Positions 32,672 through 42,100 of a stretch of 64,000 nucleotides of DNA are shown here, piece by piece (within the stretch, counting starts at the first letter, position 1; each line of letters begins with the position of its first letter). The translations under genes were made by a program, and so were the position numbers. The notes under the pieces are model-generated. The model saw only the letters and a list, made by a program, of their open reading frames with translations. It searched no databases and was not told where the DNA came from. The DNA comes from Paenibacillus sp. FSL K6-1330 (GTDB lineage: Bacteria; Bacillota; Bacilli; Paenibacillales; Paenibacillaceae), in the NCBI RefSeq assembly GCF_037976825.1, contig NZ_CP150269.1, forward strand, positions 1,469,501 to 1,533,500. Direction: 5' to 3'.

Positions 32672-34087
32672 TTACACTTGCATAACCTTAATCAGATTCG
32701 TGTTACCGGATTGACCGATCGGCACGCCTGCAGACAATACGATAATGTCGCCTTTTTCGATGTAACCTGTCTTGATGGCATTGCGGGTCGCGGATTCGAA
32801 CATTTCGTCCGTCGTTGTGACCTTGTCGCCTTTTACCGGAATGACGCCGGAGAGCAAGCAGATTTTGGCCAGCACTTCTTCATGCTGTGTAACCGCGATA
32901 ATTGGTGCTTGTGGCCGATATTTCGAAATCATCCGCGCCGTAAATCCGCTCTCCGTTGACGTAATGATAGCTTTGGCATTCAGCACGAGGGAGGAGCTAA
33001 CCGCACCCTGACTAATAACCTCGGTAATATCGGCTACTTGCTGTCTGGATTTGAAAGCGAATTGGTCTTTATAATCGATCATCGTTTCGGCACGGCGGGC
33101 GACTGCGGCCATCGTGCGCACGGATTCCACCGGATATTTGCCCGCGGCGGATTCTCCGGACAGCATGACCACGTCAGCACCCTGGATAACGGCGTTAGCC
33201 ACGTCGCTCACCTCGGAGCGGGTCGGGCGGGGATTGACCTGCATCGATTCCAGCATGTGCGTTGCCACGATTACCGGTTTGCCGGCCAGGTTGCATTTAT
33301 CGATCATTTCTTTTTGCATCATAGGTACTTCTTCAATTGGCACTTCTACGCCAAGGTCTCCGCGAGCGACCATAATTCCGTCGGATGCTTCAATAATGTC
33401 ATCCAGGTTCTGCATCCCCTCTTCATTTTCAATCTTGGAGATGATCTGTACATGATCCGCGCCGCGTTCCTTCAGGATGCTGCGAATCTCACGGATGTTG
33501 TCGCCATGGCGGACAAAAGAAGCGGCAATGATCTCAATGTCGTTCTCGAGACCGAAGCCGATATGCATGACGTCACGCTCGGTGACCCCAGGAAGTGTCG
33601 TTTTGATTCCGGGGAGGTTGACACCTTTACGCGGTTTAAGCACGCCGCCGCTAATGATTTTACAGTGAATGTCCTTCCCATCAACACGGAGAACGTTCAG
33701 GTCTACGAGGCCATCATCAATCAAGATACGGTCTCCCGGCTTAACCACTAGATTTAATTCGTCATAATTGACCGAAATGCGGTGTGCATCGCCCAGAATT
33801 TCTTCTGTAGTCAGGATTAGCTCCTCACCTGGCTTCAGCAGGCAGGAAGCCTCCTTCAGCTTGCCGATCCGTACCTCGGGTCCTTTAATGTCCATCATGA
33901 TGGGCACATACGTGTTTAATTCGGATGCGGCCTGGCGAACATTCCGGATACGGGCCACGTGATCTTCCGGCTCTCCGTGTGCCATATTCAAGCGGGCAAC
34001 GGTCATTCCCTCCTGAATCATGTTTTTCAACAGCTCAATGGAATCGCATGCGGGTCCCATCGTACAAATGATTTTGGTTTTTAGCAT
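32672..34087 (-). CDS. pyk: Pyruvate kinase
   Basis: A 471-residue glycolytic enzyme transferring phosphate from PEP to ADP. It begins KTKIICTMGPACDS and has substrate residues in ARLNMAHGEP. The metal/PEP site is in MMDIKGPEVRIG, SKIENEEGMQNLDDII and the family signature IMVARGDLGVEVP. VIVATHMLESM and PTRSEVSDVANAV contact the substrate, and the C-terminal regulatory domain ends VPIGQSGNTNLIKVMQV. The length matches the short form without the extra PEP-utiliser-like domain found in some Bacillus enzymes. Since the main glycolytic pyk usually sits with pfkA, this may be a second copy. ATG 34087 follows AAAGGAGGAAC; a longer frame begins before the ribosome site. Confidence 0.96.
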   Translation of the reverse strand: MLKTKIICTMGPACDSIELLKNMIQEGMTVARLNMAHGEPEDHVARIRNVRQAASELNTYVPIMMDIKGPEVRIGKLKEASCLLKPGEELILTTEEILGDAHRISVNYDELNLVVKPGDRILIDDGLVDLNVLRVDGKDIHCKIISGGVLKPRKGVNLPGIKTTLPGVTERDVMHIGFGLENDIEIIAASFVRHGDNIREIRSILKERGADHVQIISKIENEEGMQNLDDIIEASDGIMVARGDLGVEVPIEEVPMMQKEMIDKCNLAGKPVIVATHMLESMQVNPRPTRSEVSDVANAVIQGADVVMLSGESAAGKYPVESVRTMAAVARRAETMIDYKDQFAFKSRQQVADITEVISQGAVSSSLVLNAKAIITSTESGFTARMISKYRPQAPIIAVTQHEEVLAKICLLSGVIPVKGDKVTTTDEMFESATRNAIKTGYIEKGDIIVLSAGVPIGQSGNTNLIKVMQV

Positions 34088-34246
34088 GGCTGTTTGTTCC
34101 TCCTTTGTATTTGCACTCTTCAGCTTTTTTGCAGCATTCGAGCTCATTCAAACTACCCTAATGATCACATTGTAGCCTGTCTTGTCGAATCATGATATGA
34201 ACTATAGTACAATGAATGGATTATAGTATCGTATTTGAGGTGGGTT

Positions 34247-35026
34247 ATGATCACTCCGGTAGAAGTAAAACAAATTAGCGGTGTCGATTGGTATGAAGAA
34301 GCTGACCATGAGAAGCGAGCATGGCGCTTAAGCCTTGTGACATATGGAAAATGTGTATATTGGGTGAATGGCGATAAGCAGATTATGGAGAAAGGGGAGT
34401 TGCTGCTTATTCCAGCCGATGTTCCGTATTATGGCAAAAGCATCCCTACCGTGACGCACACGCAAATCGCCGTTGAGTGGACAGACCAGCTATCGACGGG
34501 ATTATCGGTGCTTGAACGAGAAGAAGCATTAAAACATAAACCCGGCTGTTATGAGTTGATCCGCGAACGGTTGAAGGTGATCCATCAGCAGTGGCAGGAA
34601 CGCCCATCTTATTATGTCTTGATGATAGAAGCATTATTGACAGAAGTGTTGATTTATATCAGTCGTGAGCTGGACAAGGGCGTCATTACGCCGGAGAAGC
34701 ACTTGCATGTGGAACGGATGAAGTCTTATATTGAGCGGCATTACCGTGAGAAAATAACGAAAGAAGAGCTGGGCGATGCCATCGGCAAAACCCCCAATTA
34801 CGCAGCGGTACTCTTTAAGAGTGTTACGGGGCAGACCATCAGCCAGTACGTGCACGCCCAGCGGATCAAACGGGCAGTGTATTTGTTAACGGAATCGCAG
34901 CTGACGGTACAGGAGATTGCCGTATTTCTCGGATATCAGGACCTCTCCTATTTCTATAGAATTTATAAACGAGTCACGGGCAGCGCTCCTTCGGATTTAT
35001 TGCATGAGCGTCCACGAACCGTATAG
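34247..35026 (+). CDS. AraC-family transcriptional regulator
   Basis: A 259-residue protein with an N-terminal cupin-like ligand domain (YGKCVYWVNGDKQIMEKGELLLIPADVPYYGK near residues 31-62). The C-terminal AraC DNA-binding domain (about 155-250) has two helix-turn-helix motifs: TKEELGDAIGKTPNYAAVLFK and VQEIAVFLGYQDLSYFYRIYK. ATG 34247 lies 4-5 bases after GAGGTGG. It is divergent from pyruvate kinase. The ligand is unknown; sugar-type effectors are common in this architecture. Confidence 0.92.
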   Translation: MITPVEVKQISGVDWYEEADHEKRAWRLSLVTYGKCVYWVNGDKQIMEKGELLLIPADVPYYGKSIPTVTHTQIAVEWTDQLSTGLSVLEREEALKHKPGCYELIRERLKVIHQQWQERPSYYVLMIEALLTEVLIYISRELDKGVITPEKHLHVERMKSYIERHYREKITKEELGDAIGKTPNYAAVLFKSVTGQTISQYVHAQRIKRAVYLLTESQLTVQEIAVFLGYQDLSYFYRIYKRVTGSAPSDLLHERPRTV

Positions 35027-35035
35027 GAGATTTAA

Positions 35036-35070
35036 CGCAAAAAAAAGAGGGCTATCTATATGCCCTCTTT
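35036..35070. terminator. Terminator between AraC and LCP genes
   Basis: AAAGAGGGC and GCCCTCTTT form a 9-bp stem. Read leftwards the T-run is eight bases, so it primarily ends the LCP gene. Confidence 0.88.
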
Positions 35071-35083
35071 GATGATCGTTATG

Positions 35084-36040
35084 TTATTGAGCAGCGTCAT
35101 TTTCGAATAACTGCTTCACATACTGCCGCAGTTTCGTTTTATCTACGCCGAGCACTTGTGCCCGTCCGGCCTTCTCGTTTGTCAGCAGTGAGAACGGCGG
35201 AAGCTGCTGCTGGTCGATTTTATCCATATTCACATCAAAACCGAGAGCCATCAGCTTCAGCATTTCTTTGGGGCTTAGATCGGTTTCGATGTATGGCGCG
35301 ATTGAATCCAGGATGCTGGGCAGCTTGAACAAAGAGCCTGTGGTCTGCATCTTTTTGGCGACTTCCGTCATAAGAATCCGTTGTCGTTCCGTACGGGCAA
35401 AATCGGACTTCGCATCGTGCCGGAACCGGACGTATTGCAGCGCCATCTTGCCGTCGAGGTGCTGCAGCCCTTGCTTTAAATCGATGTCGTACATATGCTT
35501 GTCCGCTTTGCTTGTGTAATACATATCTTTCTCAACTTCAATGTCGACTCCGCCAATGGCGTCGACCAGGGCTATGAATCCGACAAAATCGGTGTAAACA
35601 TATTTATGTATGGGCATGTCCAATAAATCGCTGATGGTTTGTCTGGTCAGCTCGATTCCGCCGTAAGCAAATGCCGAATTCAGCCGTCCTTTGCCATGGC
35701 CGGGGATTTCCACATAGGTATCTCGCAAAATCGAGAACAAGTGGGCTCTTTTCGTGACAGGATCGATGGAGGCAACCAGCATGGTGTCGGATCTGCCGGC
35801 ATCGTCTCCCCGGGAGTCTCCTCCAATCAGGAGAATATTAATGCGTTCTTTACCCTCCCACTTGGGTATTTCGATGATTTCCTCCGACGCGGCGCCCGAA
35901 GTATCCGCCTGCTCCGCCGAATTCGAAGCGGTCGAAATTTGGTTTGAGAATTGTATAATAGCGTAGGTATAGTACGAGATAATCCCCAAGATTCCAACGG
36001 ATAATAAGAGCATGGTGTATTTTAACCATTTCCTTTTCAT
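35084..36040 (-). CDS. LytR-CpsA-Psr (LCP) family cell-wall glycopolymer ligase
   Basis: A 318-residue membrane-anchored enzyme that attaches teichoic-acid-like polymers to peptidoglycan. One N-terminal membrane helix (about 8-30) leaves the catalytic domain outside. The signatures are INILLIGGDSRGDDAGRSDTML (near 67-88), LFSILRDTYVEIPG, GRLNSAFAYGG (near 118) and ALQYVRFRHDAKSDFARTERQR (near 198-219), which hold the Arg/Asp residues that bind the pyrophosphate lipid. ATG 36040 follows AGGA. Its start region overlaps the untranslated leader of the divergent MerR gene. Confidence 0.95.
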   Translation of the reverse strand: MKRKWLKYTMLLLSVGILGIISYYTYAIIQFSNQISTASNSAEQADTSGAASEEIIEIPKWEGKERINILLIGGDSRGDDAGRSDTMLVASIDPVTKRAHLFSILRDTYVEIPGHGKGRLNSAFAYGGIELTRQTISDLLDMPIHKYVYTDFVGFIALVDAIGGVDIEVEKDMYYTSKADKHMYDIDLKQGLQHLDGKMALQYVRFRHDAKSDFARTERQRILMTEVAKKMQTTGSLFKLPSILDSIAPYIETDLSPKEMLKLMALGFDVNMDKIDQQQLPPFSLLTNEKAGRAQVLGVDKTKLRQYVKQLFENDAAQ

Positions 36041-36168
36041 AGTTCCTATAACATCCTTTCTGTTGTTCTACTGCATAATTGACCATTCTAGCAAAATAAT
36101 GAACAAAAATCATATTTTCCCGGAAAAACGATTCGGGAAAGTCGATATATTCCGGTCGGATAAACGGG

Positions 36169-36199
36169 TTGACTCTCCTCCAAGGGGAGACCTTAGACT
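36169..36199 (+). promoter_or_regulatory. MerR/TipA-type promoter-operator with 19-base spacer
   Basis: TTGACT (36169-36174) and TAGACT (36194-36199) are separated by 19 bases instead of 17. The spacer carries a partly palindromic CTCCTCCAAGGGGAG, as in autoregulated TipA/BmrR/Mta-class promoters, where the activator untwists the DNA. It lies 26 bases before the start of a TipA-like gene. Confidence 0.75.
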
Positions 36200-36224
36200 G
36201 GAAGTCGAAGGAGGGAACCAGCGT

Positions 36225-36974
36225 ATGTTATACACGGTAAAAGAGGTTTCGGAGCTGTCCGGGGTGACCATCAAAGCGCTGCATCATTATCATAAAATCG
36301 GCCTGCTCTTGCCTGCCGAGATCAGTGAAGCGGGTTATCGCTTGTACGGTACTGCCGAGCTGGAGCGATTGCAGCACATTTTGTTTTACAGGGAAATGGA
36401 TTTTTCGTTGGATCAAATCAAGGCACTGATGGAGAAGGCCCCTGAGCGGCGGAAGATGCTGTTACAACAGGAGAAGCAGCTGATGGATCGCGCAGATCGA
36501 TTGGATACGATTCTGAAAACCTTAAGAATATCCTTAACCAGTACGGAGGAGGGCAAGCGCATGGAGCCTCAGGAATTGTTCAAAGGTTTTGAGAGCGAAG
36601 AAGAATGGAAGGAAGCCTTAGCAGAGCAAAATGAGCATCTGAAAGGGCAGTATGATGTGGATTTGCTCGAGAGCGAACCCGTTGATGTTCCAAGCATGAA
36701 CGAGCAGGCAAGGGAAGCGGCTGCCTTTATGGCAGGCATGGCAAATGCGTTGAAAACGGGGATTAAGTACGATGATGTGCGAGTACGGGATTCGATTCGG
36801 GATCATCTGCAGTTTATGAATGAGCAGGGCCACGCCTTTACGGCTGCGGATTTTGCGGGTCAAACGAAGTTTTTCCTGAATGATGACTTTCATCTCCGGA
36901 TGCTGGAGGAGCGGCAAACGGGGCTGGCTTATTATCTGCGTGCGGCTGCGGAGGCGTATGCGCATCTGACGTAA
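36225..36974 (+). CDS. MerR-family regulator, TipA-like (MerR HTH + TipAS domain)
   Basis: A 249-residue activator. Residues 1-70 are the MerR winged helix (MLYTVKEVSELSGVTIKALHHYHKIGLL). A coiled-coil dimerisation helix spans about 75-110. The TipAS effector-binding domain (about 125-245) includes FESEEEWKEALAEQNEHLKG, AAAFMAGMANALKTG and DDFHLRMLEERQTGLAYYLRAA. In TipAL relatives this domain captures thiopeptide antibiotics or other drugs. ATG 36225 follows GAAGGAGGG. The frame extends much further upstream, but that region includes the promoter and is not coding. Likely autoregulated. Confidence 0.93.
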   Translation: MLYTVKEVSELSGVTIKALHHYHKIGLLLPAEISEAGYRLYGTAELERLQHILFYREMDFSLDQIKALMEKAPERRKMLLQQEKQLMDRADRLDTILKTLRISLTSTEEGKRMEPQELFKGFESEEEWKEALAEQNEHLKGQYDVDLLESEPVDVPSMNEQAREAAAFMAGMANALKTGIKYDDVRVRDSIRDHLQFMNEQGHAFTAADFAGQTKFFLNDDFHLRMLEERQTGLAYYLRAAAEAYAHLT

Positions 36975-37023
36975 ATAGGGTGATTAAGCCGCGCGGGTCG
37001 CGGCTTTTATCATTTTTAAGGGT

Positions 37024-37047
37024 GTTTAGAATTTATCGGAAGGGTTA
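37024..37047 (+). promoter_or_regulatory. Possible general-stress (sigma-B-like) promoter
   Basis: GTTTAG, 12 bases, then GGGTTA resemble the sigma-B elements GTTTAA and GGGTAT. It precedes a KGG stress protein gene by about 50 bases. Paenibacillus species often lack a clear sigB, so this is tentative. Confidence 0.3.
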
Positions 37048-37095
37048 AATACATGACATAGCAGCAACAAAAAAACAACTTAGGAGTGATGAACA

Positions 37096-37305
37096 GTGGC
37101 TAACAACAACGGTAACAAAATGAGCAGAGAAGAAGCGGGACGCAAGGGCGGCGAAGCAACGGCCAAGAATCACGACAAGGAGTTTTATCAAGAAATCGGC
37201 CGTAAAGGCGGAGAAGCCACATCAGAGTCCCATGATAAGGAATTCTATGAGGAAATCGGCCGCAAGGGCGGAGAATCCCGCGGCAATCAAAACAATAACG
37301 ATTAA
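37096..37305 (+). CDS. KGG-repeat general stress protein
   Basis: A 69-residue very hydrophilic protein built of two or three copies of the con-10/GsiB-type motif (EEAGRKGGEATAKNHDKEFY, then EIGRKGGEATSESHDKEFYE, then IGRKGGESRG). Such proteins resemble LEA/hydrophilin proteins that accumulate under starvation, salt or desiccation. Start is GTG 37096, 10 bases after TAGGAG. It is monocistronic with a strong terminator. Confidence 0.92.
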   Translation: MANNNGNKMSREEAGRKGGEATAKNHDKEFYQEIGRKGGEATSESHDKEFYEEIGRKGGESRGNQNNND

Positions 37306-37356
37306 ATGAAATCTACAATCATAAAAAAACAATCATAAAAAAATAGCAAGCTTTAA

Positions 37357-37406
37357 AAAGCAGCGGCGGATTCCGTTCAAAGGGAACCGCCGCTGCTTTA
37401 TTTTTG
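37357..37406 (+). terminator. Rho-independent terminator
   Basis: AAAGCAGCGGCGG pairs with CCGCCGCTGCTTT with a nested TTCC/GGAA helix, followed by ATTTTTG. Confidence 0.92.
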
Positions 37407-37460
37407 AGCTAACCGTAACCGCCGAGCCCGGCGTTTGCCGGACGCTGTTAGGCATTGAAT

Positions 37461-37799
37461 TCAAGTCCACCGAGCCGCCCACAGCTTCATTTCCTTGCAG
37501 ATGACATGAAGGTCCATGCCTTTGGGTGTCAGCGTGTATTCCACTGTAACCGGAACGGTAGGGAATACTTCGCGTTCAAGCACGCCCTGTTCCTCCAGAT
37601 GGCGAAGCGTCGTGGTCAGTGCCCGCGGACTGACATTCGGGATTTGCCGCTGCAGCTCGCCAAATCGTTTCGTGCCGCCAAAGAGCTCGCGGATGACGAG
37701 AAATGCCCATTTTCCGCCTAAGACCAGCAGCGTTTTTTCGATATTACATTCGATATGTTCGGGAATTTTCGGTATGTAACTGCTCGATTTATTTCCCAT
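37461..37799 (-). CDS. HxlR-family transcriptional regulator
   Basis: A 112-residue winged-helix protein with VLGGKWAFLVIRELFGGTKRF, recognition helix SPRALTTTLRHLEEQGVLER and wing VTVEYTLTPKGMDL. Cys18 in HIECNIEKT occupies the N-terminal position that senses electrophiles or disulfide stress in YodB, CatR and HypR. ATG 37799 follows GAAGGAG. It is divergent from an aldo/keto reductase across 160 bases containing a perfect TATACT-CA-AGTATA palindrome, so it likely represses that gene and itself. Confidence 0.93.
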   Translation of the reverse strand: MGNKSSSYIPKIPEHIECNIEKTLLVLGGKWAFLVIRELFGGTKRFGELQRQIPNVSPRALTTTLRHLEEQGVLEREVFPTVPVTVEYTLTPKGMDLHVICKEMKLWAARWT

Positions 37800-37830
37800 A
37801 ACAGTAGGCTCCTTCCGGTATTCTATTAAC

Positions 37831-37844
37831 TATACTCAAGTATA
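37831..37844. promoter_or_regulatory. Palindromic operator candidate for HxlR regulator
   Basis: TATACT-CA-AGTATA is a perfect 14-base inverted repeat 32 bases upstream of the HxlR gene, within the divergent promoter region. It resembles AT-rich YodB/HypR-type operators in size and symmetry. Confidence 0.55.
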
Positions 37845-37959
37845 TCAGCTATCCTTTCTATAATATAGTGAAGAACATTTCACTTCTTCCCTGGGAATAG
37901 GAACTACTTTAAAATAGCAAATGTAGCATTCAAGTAATTCTATTGAAGGAGGAGTTACC

Positions 37960-38898
37960 ATGAAATACAGAAGATTAGGACGCACAGGTCTCAAGGTCAG
38001 TGAGATCAGCTTGGGAAGCTGGCTTACATACGGTGGTTATGTTGAACGCGAGAATGCGGTTAACGCAATTAAAACGGCTTATGATCTGGGCATTAACTTT
38101 TTTGATACGGCGAATGTATATGAGAAAGGTGCAGCCGAAGAGTTGGTTGGCGAAACCCTGAAAGCGTATCCGCGCGAGTCTTACGTGCTGGCGACAAAGG
38201 CATTTTGGCCTATGGGCGATGGCCCGAACGATCGCGGCTTGTCCCGCAAGCACATTATGGAGCAGGCACATGCCAGCTTGAAGCGGCTTGGCCATGATTA
38301 CGTGGATATTTTCTACTGCCACCGTCATGATCCGGAAACGCCACTTGACGAGACGCTTCGCGCGATCGACGACCTTGTCCGCCAGGGCAAGGTACTCTAT
38401 GTCGGCGTCAGCGAGTGGCAGGCATCGCAAATAGCAGAAGCGTTGACGGTAGCGGATCGTTACCTGCTCGACCGCATCGTGGTCAATCAACCCATCTACA
38501 ATATGTTTGAACGTTACATTGAGAAGGAAATCATTCCGCTGAGCGAGCGTTCCGGCATTGGGCAGGTCGTATTCTCTCCGCTGGCGCAAGGTCTGTTGAC
38601 GGGCAAGTATACCTCAGCTTCCGATATTCCAGAAGGCAGCCGTGCCGCGAAGCTGGAATGGATGCGTAAAGGCATTACCGAGGAGAAAATCGCGAAGGTT
38701 CGCGAGCTGGAGAAGATTGCGGCAGAGCTTGAAGTATCCGTAGGCAATCTGGCGCTTGCCTGGATTCTGCGCCAGCCGAACGTATCCAGTGCGCTTGTCG
38801 GCGCAAGCCGTCCGGAGCAGGTTAGCGAGAACGCGAAGGCATCCGGCATTGAGCTCAGCGAAGAGGTTCAAACTCGCATTGAAGAGATTTTGAAATAG
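37960..38898 (+). CDS. Aldo/keto reductase
   Basis: A 312-residue NADPH-dependent oxidoreductase with the AKR (beta/alpha)8 barrel. It starts MKYRRLGRTGLKVSEISLG. The catalytic Asp/Tyr are in FFDTANVYEKG (near 49-58), Lys in VLATKAF (near 86) and His in FYCHRHDP (near 117-124). Cofactor-binding residues are in FSPLAQGLLTGKY and SSALVGASRPEQV. The wording resembles the potassium-channel beta-subunit-like AKR group. GAAGGAGG precedes the ATG. It is divergent from the Cys-containing HxlR regulator, suggesting induction by carbonyl or quinone stress. Confidence 0.95.
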   Translation: MKYRRLGRTGLKVSEISLGSWLTYGGYVERENAVNAIKTAYDLGINFFDTANVYEKGAAEELVGETLKAYPRESYVLATKAFWPMGDGPNDRGLSRKHIMEQAHASLKRLGHDYVDIFYCHRHDPETPLDETLRAIDDLVRQGKVLYVGVSEWQASQIAEALTVADRYLLDRIVVNQPIYNMFERYIEKEIIPLSERSGIGQVVFSPLAQGLLTGKYTSASDIPEGSRAAKLEWMRKGITEEKIAKVRELEKIAAELEVSVGNLALAWILRQPNVSSALVGASRPEQVSENAKASGIELSEEVQTRIEEILK

Positions 38899-38984
38899 GG
38901 AAGTAAATCGACTAAGAACTAAGACGTTTATCGCATGGATCCTTGGGAATAAGAGAATCCGAGGACAGATAGAAAGATGTATAT

Positions 38985-39023
38985 AAGATGGCTTCTGACT
39001 CGGTTCAGGGGCCATCTTTTTTG
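38985..39023 (+). terminator. Rho-independent terminator after AKR gene
   Basis: AAGATGGC and GCCATCTT form an 8-bp stem followed by TTTTTT. Confidence 0.85.
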
Positions 39024-39177
39024 CGTGTCTCTTTAGCTAATGAATCCCTCTATTAGAAGACATTTTCTCCTTGAATTATATCGTCTACCATTTATAATAC
39101 TTTCTAGTAATGTTATACTACTCATTAGTATTATATTACTGAAATAGGACAAATGTATTAGGGGGAGAAGCAGCAAT

Positions 39178-42100
39178 ATGCAAAAACGAAGGCGAATAGC
39201 ATCCGCGAAATGGCTGAAGGTGATGTTGTCCATTCTAATAGGTTTAGAGGTTGTATTGGGTGTGCTCGCGTCTCCGAAGACGGTTAGGGCTAATCTTCTA
39301 GACGCTCAATATCTGGGGGAGATCCGTCTATTTCCTTACAAGAACGGTCCCGAAGGGTGGATATACTGTGCAGGGCAAGTGTTAACGATAAGTCTGGAAA
39401 ATTCGGCTTTGTATACTCTATTGGGCAACAACTTTGGCGGGGATGGCAGCAAGACGTTTGCATTGCCTGATTTACGGGAGGAAGAACCGGTGCCGGGTAT
39501 GGGGTACTATATCGCGGCTGAGGGATTATATCCGAGAGGCAGCAGTGACTTGACCGACAATACGATGCTGGGGGAGCTTCGACTTTTTCCCTACAACATG
39601 GAGATGAATGATAACTGGGTGACGACTGATGGCACCGTTTTAAGTGATTCTGATCCTCTATACAGTGTGTACGGTACTACATTCGGCCAAGACAGTCAGG
39701 GTAGCTTTAAATTACCGCAGATTAACCCTGTGCAGCCCAACATCCGGTATTACGCCGCCAAGGCAGGGATACATCCAGGCAGCGCTGGTGAGGTGTATGC
39801 TGGCGAGATACGCATTTTTCCTTTGGAAATCCCTGGGCTAGCATCCTATAAGGCGGATGGCAAGCTTGTAAATGTTGCAGAGAATAGGGCACTTTATGAG
39901 TTAATCGGCAACAAGTTTGGGGGAACTCCGAACCAAACCTTTGGAATTCCTGATCTGAGAGGCAAACCTTTGACGCAGTATTACGTATCCCATTACGGAT
40001 ACGTTCCAACCCTGCAGCAAGTTCAGCCTGTAACTGTTTCCGACCAATATACAACAGATGTTTCCACACCATTAACAGTACCATCCCCTGGGGTGATGAG
40101 TAATGATTCCAATGTTCTGACAGCCAAAATATTGAATTCGCCTGCTCATGGAAAGATCACATTTCATAAGAATGGCTCGTTTACTTATACACCGGATGTC
40201 GATTTTGTTGGTACAGATTCTTTTACATATATAGCGAGCAATCATAATAAGAGCAGTGGCACAGCCATCGTTAACATCAACGTTACGGAGATTGAGCCGA
40301 CGATAAGTGGAGTAACCGATGGAGGGCTATATAATCACGAAGTGACGCCCGTTTATACCAATGGCACGGGAACGTTGGACGGGCAGCCTTTTGTCAGCGC
40401 CACGACCATCCGCAAAGATGGCCAGTATAAGCTGGTCGTCGAGTCGCCTCGCGGCAAAACGGTCAAGGCCGATTTTGAGATCGACCAAACCGCACCTCTG
40501 GTTACAGGCGTGGCAGATGGAGGCCAGTATGATCGGGAGCGGCAAATCTTCTTTAATGAAGGGAGCGCGACGCTCAATCAGCAAGCGTTCCAGAGCGGAG
40601 ACAAGGTAAACACGGAAGGGGTATTTGATCTCGTCGTAACCGACCGTGCTGGGAATAAGACTCAGGTTCATTTCTCGATCTATTTCCCAAAAACCGTGAC
40701 GTTCGACAGCAACGGGGGTTCGCCCGTGGTGGAGGCGGTCGTCCCTTATGCTACGACCGTAACCCAGCCCGTCGATCCAGTGAAACCCGGTTATGCCTTC
40801 GGGGGATGGTATATGGATCAATCCTTCCAGCTTCCATTTGATTTCGCGGCACCGATTCTGGCTAACCTGACGCTGTATGCCAAATGGATCGATGCGGATT
40901 CGCCTGTCGTGGTGGATCGGACGCCTGCGAATCTGGCTGATGAGGTGTCGATCGAAACGAAGCTTGAATTCAAGTTCAATGAACCCGTAACCGGAGTTAG
41001 TGGCAAGTACATATCGATTATGAGGGCGGAGGACCATCACAAAATCGAGTCGATCGAAGTGACAGACGGTTCTCATGTCAGGGTGGTCGATGAGAAGGTA
41101 GCGGTAAGTCTGTCTCAACGTCTGTCGTACTTTACGCGTTATTATGTAGAGATAGAGGAGGATGCATTTCAAGACGCTGCAGGCAACTTCTATGAAGGCA
41201 TGAAGGGTCCTCAAGATTGGAGCTTTATAACGGAAAAAGAATCTGTTTCAGCGCCGCCTGCTCCTGCAAGCTTGAGTGCTAGAGCTGGAGATGGTGAAGT
41301 GACCTTGCAATGGTCTACCGTAACGGGGGCTACCTATTACGATATTTATTCCGGGACGGAATCCGGCGTATATGGAACAGCACCGATCGCAACGGTCACG
41401 GATACTACGTATTCAGCAGGTGATTTACTGAATGGAACGACGTATTATTTTGCGGTTAAAGCAGGAAATGATGGGGGCTCCAGCGCATTTTCAGAAGAAG
41501 TGAGCGCAAGGCCGGCCGGTGCTGAGATTCCCGTTCCGAGCGATGCGGATTTAAGCGGATTAGCATTATCTCATGGAACGCTCGCTCCGGCATTCAACCC
41601 TGCTGTCACAAGCTACATTAGCCAGGTTGGAAACCGTATAACGGAGATCAGCATAACGCCGAGCGTTTCCGATCCTCAGGCAAAGGTGACGATGAACGGC
41701 AAGGCCGTATCCGCCGGGCAGCCGTCAGATCCGGTCAGCCTAGCAGTAGGAAGTAACAGCATTCATCTCGTGGTTACGGCTCAGAATGGGACGACAAAGA
41801 CATACACGGTGGACGTGAACAGAGAGGCAGCCGCTTCCCCTGAGCCTGAACCTGGGAATCCACCTCATCCTGGTACGCCAGGCGGTGGATCTGACTCTCC
41901 TGGAGGTCAAGGACCAAGCGGTGGTGAGGGTTCCCAAGCAAGTCAAGGGTCAGGTTCGGGGCAGAGCTCCACAGAGAGCAGCCGCGTAACGTCGTATATA
42001 AATGATGTATTACAGAACGGCATGATATCATCAACGTTAACGAAAGAGAAGAATGGGCAGGCCGTGTTGACTGTCAAGGTGAACGGAGATAGACTGCAAT

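Noticed and set aside
33038..33751. 237-codon open frame on the plus strand
   Set aside because: Antisense to pyruvate kinase; composition and lack of ribosome site mark it as a shadow.
40327..41214. 295-codon open frame on the minus strand
   Set aside because: Antisense to the tail-collar/SLH protein, with no start signal and no motifs.
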